This document shows, piece after piece, positions 6,933 to 14,350 of a DNA stretch of 16,161 nucleotides; the stretch's first letter is position 1; each line of letters opens with the position of its first letter. Both the position numbers and the translations under genes were made by a program. The notes beneath the pieces were generated by a model. The model was not told where the DNA came from, did not search any database, and saw only the letters and a program-made list of their open reading frames with translations. Origin of the DNA: Gammaproteobacteria bacterium. GTDB lineage: Bacteria; Pseudomonadota; Gammaproteobacteria; Steroidobacterales; JACDCP01. The stretch is taken from NCBI GenBank assembly GCA_013817465.1, contig JACDCP010000028.1, positions 1 through 16,161 of the forward strand. The letters run 5' to 3'.

Positions 6933-7010
6933 TTCAGGCAACAACAACGAGCTCTTCGACGTCTTCTGCGTGTCCCGGCGCCGGGTCGCGATTTCAGACT
7001 TCGCAGCCCG

Positions 7011-8264
7011 ATGGAGACAGCGGTGGGGCCCAAGGTGGACAACGATGATTTGCTCGGGGAGCTGCGCATCGACCGGGGGCAGCGGGAGGATCACCGCGCG
7101 CCGCGACGTTGGCCGTGGATCTTCAGTGTTGTCGTCATCCTGATCCTGGCCGCGGGTGCCGCGCTGGCATGGTGGCTGTGGGCGGGCAAGGTGTTCGAAG
7201 TGCAGACCGCGACCGCAGTGGCGACCAGCGCGGCGACCGGGCAGGCAGCGGTGTTGGAAGCGACGGGCTATGTGACGGCGCGCCGGCAGGCCACCGTCTC
7301 GGCGCAGATTACTGGCACCCTCACCGACGTTCTGATCGAAGAAGGCGAGCGAGTTGAAAAAGGCCAGATTCTGGCACGCCTGGAGGATAGCGCCTACCGG
7401 GCGGGACTCGATGCAGCCAAAGCACGAGCCGCGGCGGCCCGCGCCCAGGTCGCCCAGAGCGAGGCGCAATTGACGCAAGCGCAGCGCGACTTTCAGCGCC
7501 AGCAGGATCTGGTCGGCAGCAGCCTGGTGTCGCAGCAGGCCGCTGATCAGGCGCGCACGGAGGTCGCCATGCTGGAGGCGCAGGTGAACGCCCAGCAGCG
7601 CCAGGCCGCGGCAGCCGCGGCCGAAGTCGAGGTTGCGCAAGTCCAGTTCGATTACACCGTGGTGCGCGCACCGTTCGCCGGGGTCATCGTCGCCAAGGCC
7701 GCGCAGGTCGGCGAGATTATTTCGCCGCTTTCGGCCGGCGGCGGATTTACCCGTACCGGCGTGGGCACCATCGTCGATATGGATTCGCTGGAAATCGAGG
7801 TCGATGTCAACGAGTCGTACATCAACCGTGTCAAGCCGAACATGCCGGTGCTGGCAGTGCTGGATGCCTATCCCGACTGGGAGGTCCCCGGTCACGTGAT
7901 CGCCATCATTCCCACCGCCGACCGCAGCAAGGCGACGGTGCGGGTGCGCATCGCCATCGAAGACAAAGATCCGCGCATCGTTCCGGAAATGGGCGTGCGC
8001 GTGACGTTTCTCGAAAAGCAGCCGCAGCAGCCGGGCCAGGCGCAGAAGGGCGTGCTGGTGCCGGCTTCGGCGATCGTGGAACGCGCGGGCAACAGCGTGG
8101 TATTTGTCATAGACGGCGACACGGCGCGTCAGCGCGAGGTCGCGCCCGCGCCACAGACCTATGGCGACCTGCGTTTGCTGCCGAGCGGCGTTGCCGCCGG
8201 TGACACGCTGGTCGATGAGCCACCCGCCGACTTATTGGATGGCTCGACCGTCGAGACGAATTAG
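7011..8264 (+). CDS. Membrane-fusion (periplasmic adaptor) subunit, MacA/HlyD type
   Basis: A 417-residue adaptor that links an inner-membrane ABC transporter to the periplasm, possibly to an outer-membrane channel. Layout: cytoplasmic N-terminus, one membrane anchor at about residues 37-57, first lipoyl half about 85-124 (GYVTARRQATVSAQITGTL, GERVEKGQILARLED), an Ala/Gln-rich coiled-coil hairpin about 131-212, and second lipoyl half starting VVRAPFAGVI at 217-226. Beta-barrel and membrane-proximal domains follow (DSLEIEVDVNESYINRVKPN; VPASAIVERAGNSVVFVIDG). ATG 7011 was chosen: the frame stays open upstream to 6903, but that stretch runs through the tRNA-derived repeat. First gene of a four-gene ABC operon, 18 nt before the ATPase gene. 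The substrate cannot be told. Confidence 0.9.
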   Translation: METAVGPKVDNDDLLGELRIDRGQREDHRAPRRWPWIFSVVVILILAAGAALAWWLWAGKVFEVQTATAVATSAATGQAAVLEATGYVTARRQATVSAQITGTLTDVLIEEGERVEKGQILARLEDSAYRAGLDAAKARAAAARAQVAQSEAQLTQAQRDFQRQQDLVGSSLVSQQAADQARTEVAMLEAQVNAQQRQAAAAAAEVEVAQVQFDYTVVRAPFAGVIVAKAAQVGEIISPLSAGGGFTRTGVGTIVDMDSLEIEVDVNESYINRVKPNMPVLAVLDAYPDWEVPGHVIAIIPTADRSKATVRVRIAIEDKDPRIVPEMGVRVTFLEKQPQQPGQAQKGVLVPASAIVERAGNSVVFVIDGDTARQREVAPAPQTYGDLRLLPSGVAAGDTLVDEPPADLLDGSTVETN

Positions 8265-8282
8265 ACGCAGAAGGATCGGATT

Positions 8283-8975
8283 ATGAACACCCTCATCGAA
8301 ATTCACGACCTCAGCAAGGTTTACGAGCGGGGTAAGGAAAGGCTCGAGGTTCTGCACCACATCGATCTCGAGATCGCCGAGGGCGACTTTATGGCGTTGA
8401 TGGGGCCGTCCGGTTCGGGCAAGACCACGTTGCTGAATCTGATTGGAGGTTTGGACAGTCCGAGCGGCGGAAGCATTACGATCGCCGGCCAGCGCATCGA
8501 TGAAATGAGCGGCGGCGAGCTCGCCAGATGGCGTGCAGCCAACGTCGGCTTCGTGTTCCAGTTTTACAACTTGATGCCGACTCTGAGCGCGCAGAAGAAC
8601 GTCGAGCTGCCGCTGTTGCTGACCAGGCTCTCGGCGTCACAGCGCAAGCGCAATGCAGCAGTGGCGCTGAAGCTAGTGGGCCTGGATGATCGCGCCACGC
8701 ACAAGCCCAACGAGCTCTCCGGCGGCCAGCAACAACGCGTGGCGATCGCGCGCGCCATCGTTTCCGATCCCACCTTGCTGGTGTGCGACGAGCCGACCGG
8801 CGATCTCGATCGCGCCTCTGCGGAAGAGGTGCTGACCCTGCTGCAGCGTCTCAACCGCGAACACGGCAAGACCATCATCATCGTCACCCACGATCCGAAG
8901 GCCGCCGATCACGCAACCTACACGCTGCATCTCGATAAGGGCACCCTGGCAGAGCAGTCGGCCGCAGTAGCTTGA
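8283..8975 (+). CDS. ABC transporter ATP-binding protein, MacB/LolD type
   Basis: A 230-residue stand-alone nucleotide-binding subunit. Walker A GPSGSGKT is at residues 41-48, Q-loop Q93 lies in VFQFYNLMPT, the signature LSGGQQQRVAIARA starts at 145, and Walker B LLVCDEPTGDLD has catalytic E170. The switch histidine is H203. The FQFYNLMPTLSAQKNVELP stretch is typical of the LolD/MacB/FtsE branch, whose members work with FtsX-fold permeases and drive periplasmic or outer-membrane processes rather than classic substrate import. An AAGGA ribosome-binding site precedes ATG 8283. Both following genes encode matching permeases. Confidence 0.95.
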   Translation: MNTLIEIHDLSKVYERGKERLEVLHHIDLEIAEGDFMALMGPSGSGKTTLLNLIGGLDSPSGGSITIAGQRIDEMSGGELARWRAANVGFVFQFYNLMPTLSAQKNVELPLLLTRLSASQRKRNAAVALKLVGLDDRATHKPNELSGGQQQRVAIARAIVSDPTLLVCDEPTGDLDRASAEEVLTLLQRLNREHGKTIIIVTHDPKAADHATYTLHLDKGTLAEQSAAVA

Positions 8976-8997
8976 CGGCGAGGACCGAGACAGCAAC

Positions 8998-10158
8998 ATG
9001 AAGTACCTGCATTTGATCTGGGCGGCGCTGTTTCGCAGCAAGACCCGAACCATTCTGACCCTATTGTCGGTCGTGGCGGCTTTCCTGTTATTCGGCATGC
9101 TCGATTCGGTGCGGGTCGCGTTCGCATCGGGCGGCGATGTCGCCGGCGCTAACCGGATGGTAGTGACGTCCCGGTTTTCCATCATTCAGCCGTTGCCCTA
9201 CAGCCTCAACGCCCGCATTCAAGCGGTGCCGGGCGTAAAACAGGTGGCGTTCGCAAACTGGTTCGGCGGCATCTACCAGGATCCGAAGAATTTTTTCCCG
9301 AACTTCGCCATCGGGCCGGGCTTTTTCGAGTTGTATCCCGAATACCGGATACCGGCGGAGCAACTCGAGAAGTACCAGGACACCCGTACCGGCGCCATCG
9401 TCGGTGCTGCACTCGCCGAGCGGTTTGGCTGGACGGTCGGCGACAAGATACCGCTGCAGGCCACCATCTTCCCGAACGAGACCAGCGGTAACGCCTGGAC
9501 CTTCGACCTGGCCGGCATTTTCCGCGTCACCGACAGCAAACGCCGCGGCGAGGAAAACCAGATGATGTTTCACTGGGAATATTTCGACGAGGCAAACGCT
9601 TTCGGCAGCGGCAACGTGGGTTGGTACATCGTCAAGCTGGCCGACGGCGCCGACGCCAATGAAGTGGCGCAAACCATCGATGGGATTTCAGCCAATTCCG
9701 ATCACGAAACCAAGACCCAGACCGAACAGGCATTCAACCAGGCGTTCCTGGAGCAGTTCGCCGATGTCGGTTTGATCGTGTCGGCGATCATGGCGGCGGT
9801 GTTCTTCACCCTGCTGCTGCTGACCGGCAACACCATGGCGCAGGCAGTGCGCGAGCGCATACCGGAATTGGCCGTGCTCAAGACGATCGGCTTTTCCAAT
9901 CGCGCGGTGCTCGGTCTGGTGCTCGTCGAATCGATCCTTCTGGTGCTGATCGGTGGATTGATTGGCCTGGCATTAGCAGCGGTGTTGATGCCGGGAGTCA
10001 GCGCCAGCAGCAACGGTCTCATCAATCTGCCGACGGTGCCGGCGCAGACCTGGGCTATGGGGATCGTCCTGATACTGGCAATCGGTCTGGTCGTCGGCAT
10101 GCTGCCCGCGTTGCGGGCGATGCGGCTGAATATCGTCGATGCGCTGGCCGGACGCTGA
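8998..10158 (+). CDS. ABC transporter permease, FtsX/MacB type (first)
   Basis: A 386-residue permease with the MacB plan: one N-terminal membrane helix (about residues 17-38), a periplasmic domain of about 215 residues, then three C-terminal helices (about 257-281, 303-330 and 350-372). The FtsX-domain coupling segment is QAVRERIPELAVLKTIGFSN, and the tail is LPALRAMRLNIVDALAGR. The periplasmic part includes FRVTDSKRRGEENQMMFHW. It starts 22 nt after the ATPase stop with a GAGGA-like site. With the next gene it probably forms a heterodimeric permease, unlike MacB, where one fused polypeptide homodimerises. Confidence 0.92.
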   Translation: MKYLHLIWAALFRSKTRTILTLLSVVAAFLLFGMLDSVRVAFASGGDVAGANRMVVTSRFSIIQPLPYSLNARIQAVPGVKQVAFANWFGGIYQDPKNFFPNFAIGPGFFELYPEYRIPAEQLEKYQDTRTGAIVGAALAERFGWTVGDKIPLQATIFPNETSGNAWTFDLAGIFRVTDSKRRGEENQMMFHWEYFDEANAFGSGNVGWYIVKLADGADANEVAQTIDGISANSDHETKTQTEQAFNQAFLEQFADVGLIVSAIMAAVFFTLLLLTGNTMAQAVRERIPELAVLKTIGFSNRAVLGLVLVESILLVLIGGLIGLALAAVLMPGVSASSNGLINLPTVPAQTWAMGIVLILAIGLVVGMLPALRAMRLNIVDALAGR

Positions 10159-10168
10159 GGAACGCGGT

Positions 10169-11485
10169 ATGGGCAAGCTGAAGAACTTTTTGCGCGGTCT
10201 GGGCTTGACGCTGATCGTGATCGCCGGTTTGGTGGGGTGGACCTTGTTGCCCTGGATCGCGGTACTGATTTGCGCAATGGCACTGGCCGCTTGGCTGATG
10301 CTGACGCGCAGCGGCCAGCGAACCTTGTCGGTAGCCCGGGTCGGTGTTGCCGGCATTCCGCAACGCTGGGGGGCCTCGCTGGTGATCGTGGTCGGGATCG
10401 CCGGCGTGGTCGGGGTGCTGGTGGCGTTGCTGGCGATGGGGGAGGGCTTTCAGGCAATGCTCGCCCAGACGGGGAGTGAAGATACTGCGATCGTCCTGCG
10501 CGGCGGCTCGCAGACGGAATTGAATTCCACCATCACCCGCGACCAGGCCACGTTGGTCGCGCAGGCGCCGGGCGTGGCCCGGGACGATCAGGGCCGACCG
10601 ATCGCCTCGGCGGAACTGGTGTTGATCGCCAATCTGCCGAAGAAGACCAGTGGCACCGACGCCAATGTCGAGATTCGCGGCGTCGGTGCGGAAGCGTTCG
10701 ATTTGCGGCGCAACGTGCAAATTGTCGAGGGCCGCGCATTCGAGCCCGGATTGCGTGAACTGATCGTCGGCGAGGGTGCGCAGGAACAATTCGCCGGCCT
10801 CGATCCCGGCCAGCAGATCGAGCTCAACAACCAGCAATGGACGATTGTCGGCGTATTCGCCTCGGGGGACGCCCACCAGTCGGAATTATGGGGCGACACC
10901 GAGACCCTGGCTTCGGCTTATCGCCGCGAGGCCTTTCAATCGGTGACGGTACGCGTGGTCGATTCCGGGGCGTTCGATACGTTCAAGGCGGCGTTGGCCT
11001 CGGATACGCGGCTGAAGCTCGATGTGTCCACGACCCTCGACTATTACAGCGAGCAATCCGAGGGGCTGACCAAACTAATCCGGATCCTCAGCATTACCGT
11101 GGGCAGCATCATGGCCGTCGGCGCCATCTTCGGCGCGCTGAACACCATGTATGCCGCAGTCGCCGGCCGCGCGCGCGAAATCGCCACCTTGCGGGCGATC
11201 GGTTTTCGCGGGCTGTCGGTGGTGGTCTCGGTGATGCTGGAGACCATGTTGCTGGCGTTCGCCGGCGGGGTAATCGGCGGCTTCATTGCCTGGATCATTT
11301 TCAATGGCTACACCGTGTCCACCCTGGGCTCCAACTTCAGTCAGGTGGTATTCGACTTCCGGGTCTCGCCGGGCCTGCTGTGGGACGGCTTGAAGTGGGC
11401 GCTCGCGATCGGCTTCGTCGGCGGTTTGTTCCCGGCGGTGCGTGCGGCGCGCTTGCCGGTGGCGACGGCGCTGCGCGAGCTGTGA
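10169..11485 (+). CDS. ABC transporter permease, FtsX/MacB type (second), with extra N-terminal helices
   Basis: A 438-residue permease. Two hydrophobic segments (about residues 11-29 and 30-46) precede the usual MacB-type first helix (about 66-90), giving an atypical N-terminus. A periplasmic domain with FELREL-like signposts follows (VEGRAFEPGLRELIVGEGAQ, IVGVFASGDAHQSELWGD). Three C-terminal helices lie at about 303-330, 348-377 and 407-428, with the coupling segment GRAREIATLRAIGFRGLS and the tail FPAVRAARLPVATALREL. ATG 10169 was chosen for its GAGGAA site at 10157-10162; an in-frame ATG at 10139 would overlap the upstream gene by 20 nt. Last gene of the ABC operon unless the restriction gene 21 nt downstream is part of it. 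Confidence 0.9.
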   Translation: MGKLKNFLRGLGLTLIVIAGLVGWTLLPWIAVLICAMALAAWLMLTRSGQRTLSVARVGVAGIPQRWGASLVIVVGIAGVVGVLVALLAMGEGFQAMLAQTGSEDTAIVLRGGSQTELNSTITRDQATLVAQAPGVARDDQGRPIASAELVLIANLPKKTSGTDANVEIRGVGAEAFDLRRNVQIVEGRAFEPGLRELIVGEGAQEQFAGLDPGQQIELNNQQWTIVGVFASGDAHQSELWGDTETLASAYRREAFQSVTVRVVDSGAFDTFKAALASDTRLKLDVSTTLDYYSEQSEGLTKLIRILSITVGSIMAVGAIFGALNTMYAAVAGRAREIATLRAIGFRGLSVVVSVMLETMLLAFAGGVIGGFIAWIIFNGYTVSTLGSNFSQVVFDFRVSPGLLWDGLKWALAIGFVGGLFPAVRAARLPVATALREL

Positions 11486-11506
11486 TCGGCTCAGGGATAA
11501 GCAATC

Positions 11507-14125
11507 ATGCGCCTCGCCTGGAATGAGATCCGCGCGCGCGCGGCCCGTTTTGCTGATGAGTGGAAAGAGGCTCATTATGAAAGGGGCGAGGCACAAACTT
11601 TTTACAATGAGTTTTTCGAGGTTTTCGGCGTGTCCCGAAAGCGCGTCGCGAGCTTCGAAGAACCAGTTAAGCGACTGGGCAACCGGCGCGGGTACATCGA
11701 CCTCTTCTGGAAAGGCGTGCTGCTCGTCGAGCAGAAGAGCGCCGGCCTCGATCTCAGGGCCGCCAAGGAACAGGCGCTCGACTATTTCCCCGGTCTGAAG
11801 GACGTCGAGCTCCCTCGCTATATCCTGCTGAGCGATTTCCAGACCTTCGAGCTTTACGATCTCGTCGAGAATACGGACACTCATTTCTTCCTCCGCGAGC
11901 TGCCCCGGCACGTCGAGGCGCTGGGATTCATCCTCGGGGTTCAAAAGCGTAGTTTCCGCGATCAGGACCCCGTCAATATCGCGGCATCGGAGCTTATGGG
12001 CAAGCTGCACGACGCGCTCAAAGCGTCCGGCTATCAGGGCCCGGATCTGGAGCGTTTCCTGGTGCGGTTGCTCTTCTGCCTGTTCGCCGACGACACCGGC
12101 CTGTTCGAGCCGCGCGGCATATTTCAGGAGCTGATCAGGAATCGCTCCGGCGAGGACGGCAGCGACATCGGTCACTGGCTCGGTCACGTGTTCGAGGTCT
12201 TGAATACGCCGATTGAGCGTCGGCAGACCACACTGGACGAGGATTTGCAGCAGTTTCCATATGTCAACGGCGACTTGTTCGCCGAACATCTCTGCGCCCC
12301 CGCCTTCAATTCCGGAATGCGGGCGCGGCTCATCGAAGCCTGTGAATTCTCCTGGGATGCGATTTCACCAGCCATATTCGGCTCACTGTTCCAGTCCGTG
12401 ATGAACAAGAAAGAGCGCCGCGCGGCCGGAGCGCATTACACGACGGAAAAGAACATCCTGAAGCTTATCGAGCCCTTGTTCCTCGACGAGCTGCGAGACG
12501 AATTCCGGCGTCTGAAGCGGCGGCGTGACACGGGCCGAATTAAGGCGCTGACGGCATTCCATGAGAAGCTCGGGCGGCTTAAATTCTTCGATCCGGCCTG
12601 CGGATGCGGAAATTTCCTGATCATCGCCTATCGTGAGCTGCGCTCGCTCGAGCTCGAGTTGCTCCGGGAGGTCTATCCGACCGAGCGCCTCCAGCTCCAA
12701 CGCGTCTTCGACGTAACCGCACTGTCGCGCATTAATGTCGATCAGTTCTACGGAATCGAGATTGGCGAGTTCCCTGCACGAATCGCCGAAGTTGCGCTCT
12801 GGATGATGGATCACATCATGAACAACCGGCTTTCGCTGGAGTTCGGTGAAAGTTACGCGCGCATTCCCCTGACCGTCTCGCCGCACATCCATTGTACGGA
12901 CGCCCTCGAGTGCGAGTGGGCCGATATCCTGCCACCCGCGGATTGCGATTACGTGTTTGGCAATCCGCCGTTTGTCGGCGCGAAATATCAGACTCCGGCG
13001 CAGCGCGCCCAAGCGCGCCGGATCGCTTCGCTCGGGGGCTCAGGCGGCACTCTCGATTACGTGACGGCCTGGTTCCTGAAGGCAGGCGCATACGTCAAGG
13101 AAGGTTCGGCGACCATCGCTTTCGTGTCCACGAACTCCATCACCCAGGGCGAACAGGTAGCGCAGCTCTGGCCGCTGCTGTTCGGGCGATTCAAACTCGA
13201 AGTAGCGTTCGCCCATCGGACGTTTGCGTGGGGCTCGGATGCACGCGGCAAAGCGCACGTCCACGTAGTCATCATCGGGCTCGGACGTCGGGAGCGGGAG
13301 CCGGCGGTGAAACGGCTTTTCAGTTATGCCAACATCAAGGGCGATCCGGTCGAGAGCCGGCACAGCGCGTTGACGGCTTATTTATTCGATGGCGAGAACC
13401 TGGCCGATCGCCATCTCGTCGTCCGAGAACGCAGTCGGCCGCTTTCGGACGCACCGCGAATGGCAACCGGAACGCAACCGATCGACGGCGGGCACTACAT
13501 CTTCAATGCGGAACAGCGTGCGGCCTTTCTGGCAGCAGAGCCGGGCGCAATGTCATTCATGCGGCCGTTCGTCGGCGCCGAAGAGTACATCAACAGCGTC
13601 GGCCGCTGGATTCTCGCACTTCAGGACGCGACGCCCCAGCAACTCAGGGCGATGCCGCTCGTCACGTCGCGGATGCGCGCAGTCAGGGCCTTTCGGGAGA
13701 AAAGCCAGCGCAAAAGCACGCTTGCGATTGCAAGTTATCCGGCCCGCTTCAACGTCGAAACCATTCCGGACCGGCCCTTTCTCGCCATTCCCGAAGTCAG
13801 CTCGGAGCGGCGGGAGTACATTCCGATCGGCTGGCTGGAGCCGCCGGTCATTCCGAGCAACAAGCTGCGGCTCATTATTAATGCCGACCTCTGGCATTTC
13901 GGCATCCTGACCTCGCGCATGCATATGGCCTGGACGCGATATGTCGGCGGTCGTCTCAAGAGTGATTACCAATACTCTGTCGGCGTCAACTACAACGCCT
14001 TTCCGTGGCCGGACGCGACGGACACAGAGCGCGCCAAGGTGCACGCGCTTGCACGAGCCGTGCTCGATGCGCGCGCGCTTTTCGCCGGCGCAACGCTGGC
14101 CGATCTGTCGACGCCGAGGTCATGA
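11507..14125 (+). CDS. MmeI-like type IIL restriction-modification enzyme (N6-adenine methylase/endonuclease), frame-shifted near its end
   Basis: An 872-residue single-chain enzyme that both cuts DNA and methylates adenine. An N-terminal PD-(D/E)xK nuclease has D65-x9-E75-Q-K77 in YIDLFWKGVLLVEQK, the spacing I recall for MmeI. A helical connector follows (about 150-340, including CLFADDTGLFEPRGIFQELI). The methylase has SAM motif I FDPACGCGNF at 361-370 and catalytic motif IV NPPF at 486-489. The target-recognition region lies at about 600-800 (RMATGTQPIDGGHYIF, RPFVGAEEYINS), ahead of SVGVNYNAFPWPD. The family's usual closing segment is missing from this frame and continues in the next frame after base 14108, consistent with one lost base. 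The start has AGGGATAAG upstream, 21 nt after the ABC permease. No separate specificity or nuclease gene is near, as expected for this class. Confidence 0.9.
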   Translation: MRLAWNEIRARAARFADEWKEAHYERGEAQTFYNEFFEVFGVSRKRVASFEEPVKRLGNRRGYIDLFWKGVLLVEQKSAGLDLRAAKEQALDYFPGLKDVELPRYILLSDFQTFELYDLVENTDTHFFLRELPRHVEALGFILGVQKRSFRDQDPVNIAASELMGKLHDALKASGYQGPDLERFLVRLLFCLFADDTGLFEPRGIFQELIRNRSGEDGSDIGHWLGHVFEVLNTPIERRQTTLDEDLQQFPYVNGDLFAEHLCAPAFNSGMRARLIEACEFSWDAISPAIFGSLFQSVMNKKERRAAGAHYTTEKNILKLIEPLFLDELRDEFRRLKRRRDTGRIKALTAFHEKLGRLKFFDPACGCGNFLIIAYRELRSLELELLREVYPTERLQLQRVFDVTALSRINVDQFYGIEIGEFPARIAEVALWMMDHIMNNRLSLEFGESYARIPLTVSPHIHCTDALECEWADILPPADCDYVFGNPPFVGAKYQTPAQRAQARRIASLGGSGGTLDYVTAWFLKAGAYVKEGSATIAFVSTNSITQGEQVAQLWPLLFGRFKLEVAFAHRTFAWGSDARGKAHVHVVIIGLGRREREPAVKRLFSYANIKGDPVESRHSALTAYLFDGENLADRHLVVRERSRPLSDAPRMATGTQPIDGGHYIFNAEQRAAFLAAEPGAMSFMRPFVGAEEYINSVGRWILALQDATPQQLRAMPLVTSRMRAVRAFREKSQRKSTLAIASYPARFNVETIPDRPFLAIPEVSSERREYIPIGWLEPPVIPSNKLRLIINADLWHFGILTSRMHMAWTRYVGGRLKSDYQYSVGVNYNAFPWPDATDTERAKVHALARAVLDARALFAGATLADLSTPRS

Positions 14126-14310
14126 AGCCCGAGCTGCGCAAGGTCCATTGCACGCTCGATGGGGCTGTCGACCGGCTCTATCGCACAAAGCGTTTCGAAA
14201 GCGATCGCGAGCGGGTGGAGCATCTGTTCGGCTTGTATGAGCGATTGACAGCGCCGCTTGCGGTTTCATTGACTACGAAAACTGCGCGGGGCCGGCGCCG
14301 GATCATCTGA
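14122..14310 (+). pseudogene. Detached C-terminal segment of the MmeI-like enzyme
   Basis: A 62-codon frame starting ATG 14122, overlapping the upstream stop as ATGA. The first 45 residues (MKPELRKVHCTLDGAVDRLY, then RTKRFESDRERVEHLFGLYE and RLTAPL) are what MmeI-like enzymes normally carry at their very end, joined to ATLADLYD. Restoring one base between 14108 and 14109 turns LADL-S-TPRS into LADL-Y-DAEV and reads straight into this segment, giving about 934 residues in total. It is thus a displaced tail rather than an independent gene. The ATGA overlap would still allow it to be translated by coupling as a separate small protein. Sequencing error is an alternative explanation. Confidence 0.8.
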
Positions 14311-14317
14311 AGTTGCC

Positions 14318-14342
14318 GCTGCAGCATCTTTCATGCCGCAGC
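14318..14342. terminator. Hairpin between convergent genes
   Basis: A 10-bp stem with one mismatch (GCTGCAGCAT / ATGCCGCAGC) and a CTTTC loop in the 40-bp gap between the MmeI-like gene tail and the convergent fic gene. The position fits a bidirectional terminator, but neither side has a clear T run, so the call is tentative. Confidence 0.4.
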
Positions 14343-14350
14343 AGACGCTC

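Larger units (their letters stand above)
6732..6943 (+). repeat. 30-bp perfect direct repeat spanning the tRNA-Ser 3' end
   Basis: Bases 6732-6761 are identical to 6914-6943, offset 182 bp. The repeat holds the last 19 bases of the tRNA gene including CCA (6732-6750) plus 11 bases beyond it. Duplication of a tRNA 3' end is the usual trace of site-specific integration (attL/attR). Here only about 150 bp separate the copies and no integrase is present. The pair is therefore either a decayed island scar or part of a small tRNA-derived repeat element. Confidence 0.9.

Noticed and set aside
6732..6943. Attachment sites of a complete integrative element
   Set aside because: Only about 150 bp lie between the copies, with no integrase or cargo, and one tRNA piece is inverted. 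A tRNA-derived repeat fits better.
6582..7895. Long minus-strand frame (437 codons) across the tRNA-Ser and the adaptor gene, with GGEGGIRTPGG-like peptides
   Set aside because: It reads antisense through the tRNA gene and the tRNA-derived repeat. Peptides of this kind are a well-known artefact of translating tRNA-Ser regions. The plus-strand adaptor has full domain support.
11075..12289. Minus-strand frame of 404 codons spanning the end of the second permease and the start of the restriction gene
   Set aside because: It crosses two well-supported plus-strand genes and their junction and shows no domain.
12892..13881. Plus-strand frame of 329 codons inside the MmeI-like gene
   Set aside because: Out-of-frame shadow; the main frame carries the NPPF motif and continues through this region.
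14100..14125. Programmed -1 frameshift joining the two parts of the MmeI-like enzyme
   Set aside because: No X-XXY-YYZ slippery heptamer or downstream pseudoknot is visible; a one-base loss explains the junction better.
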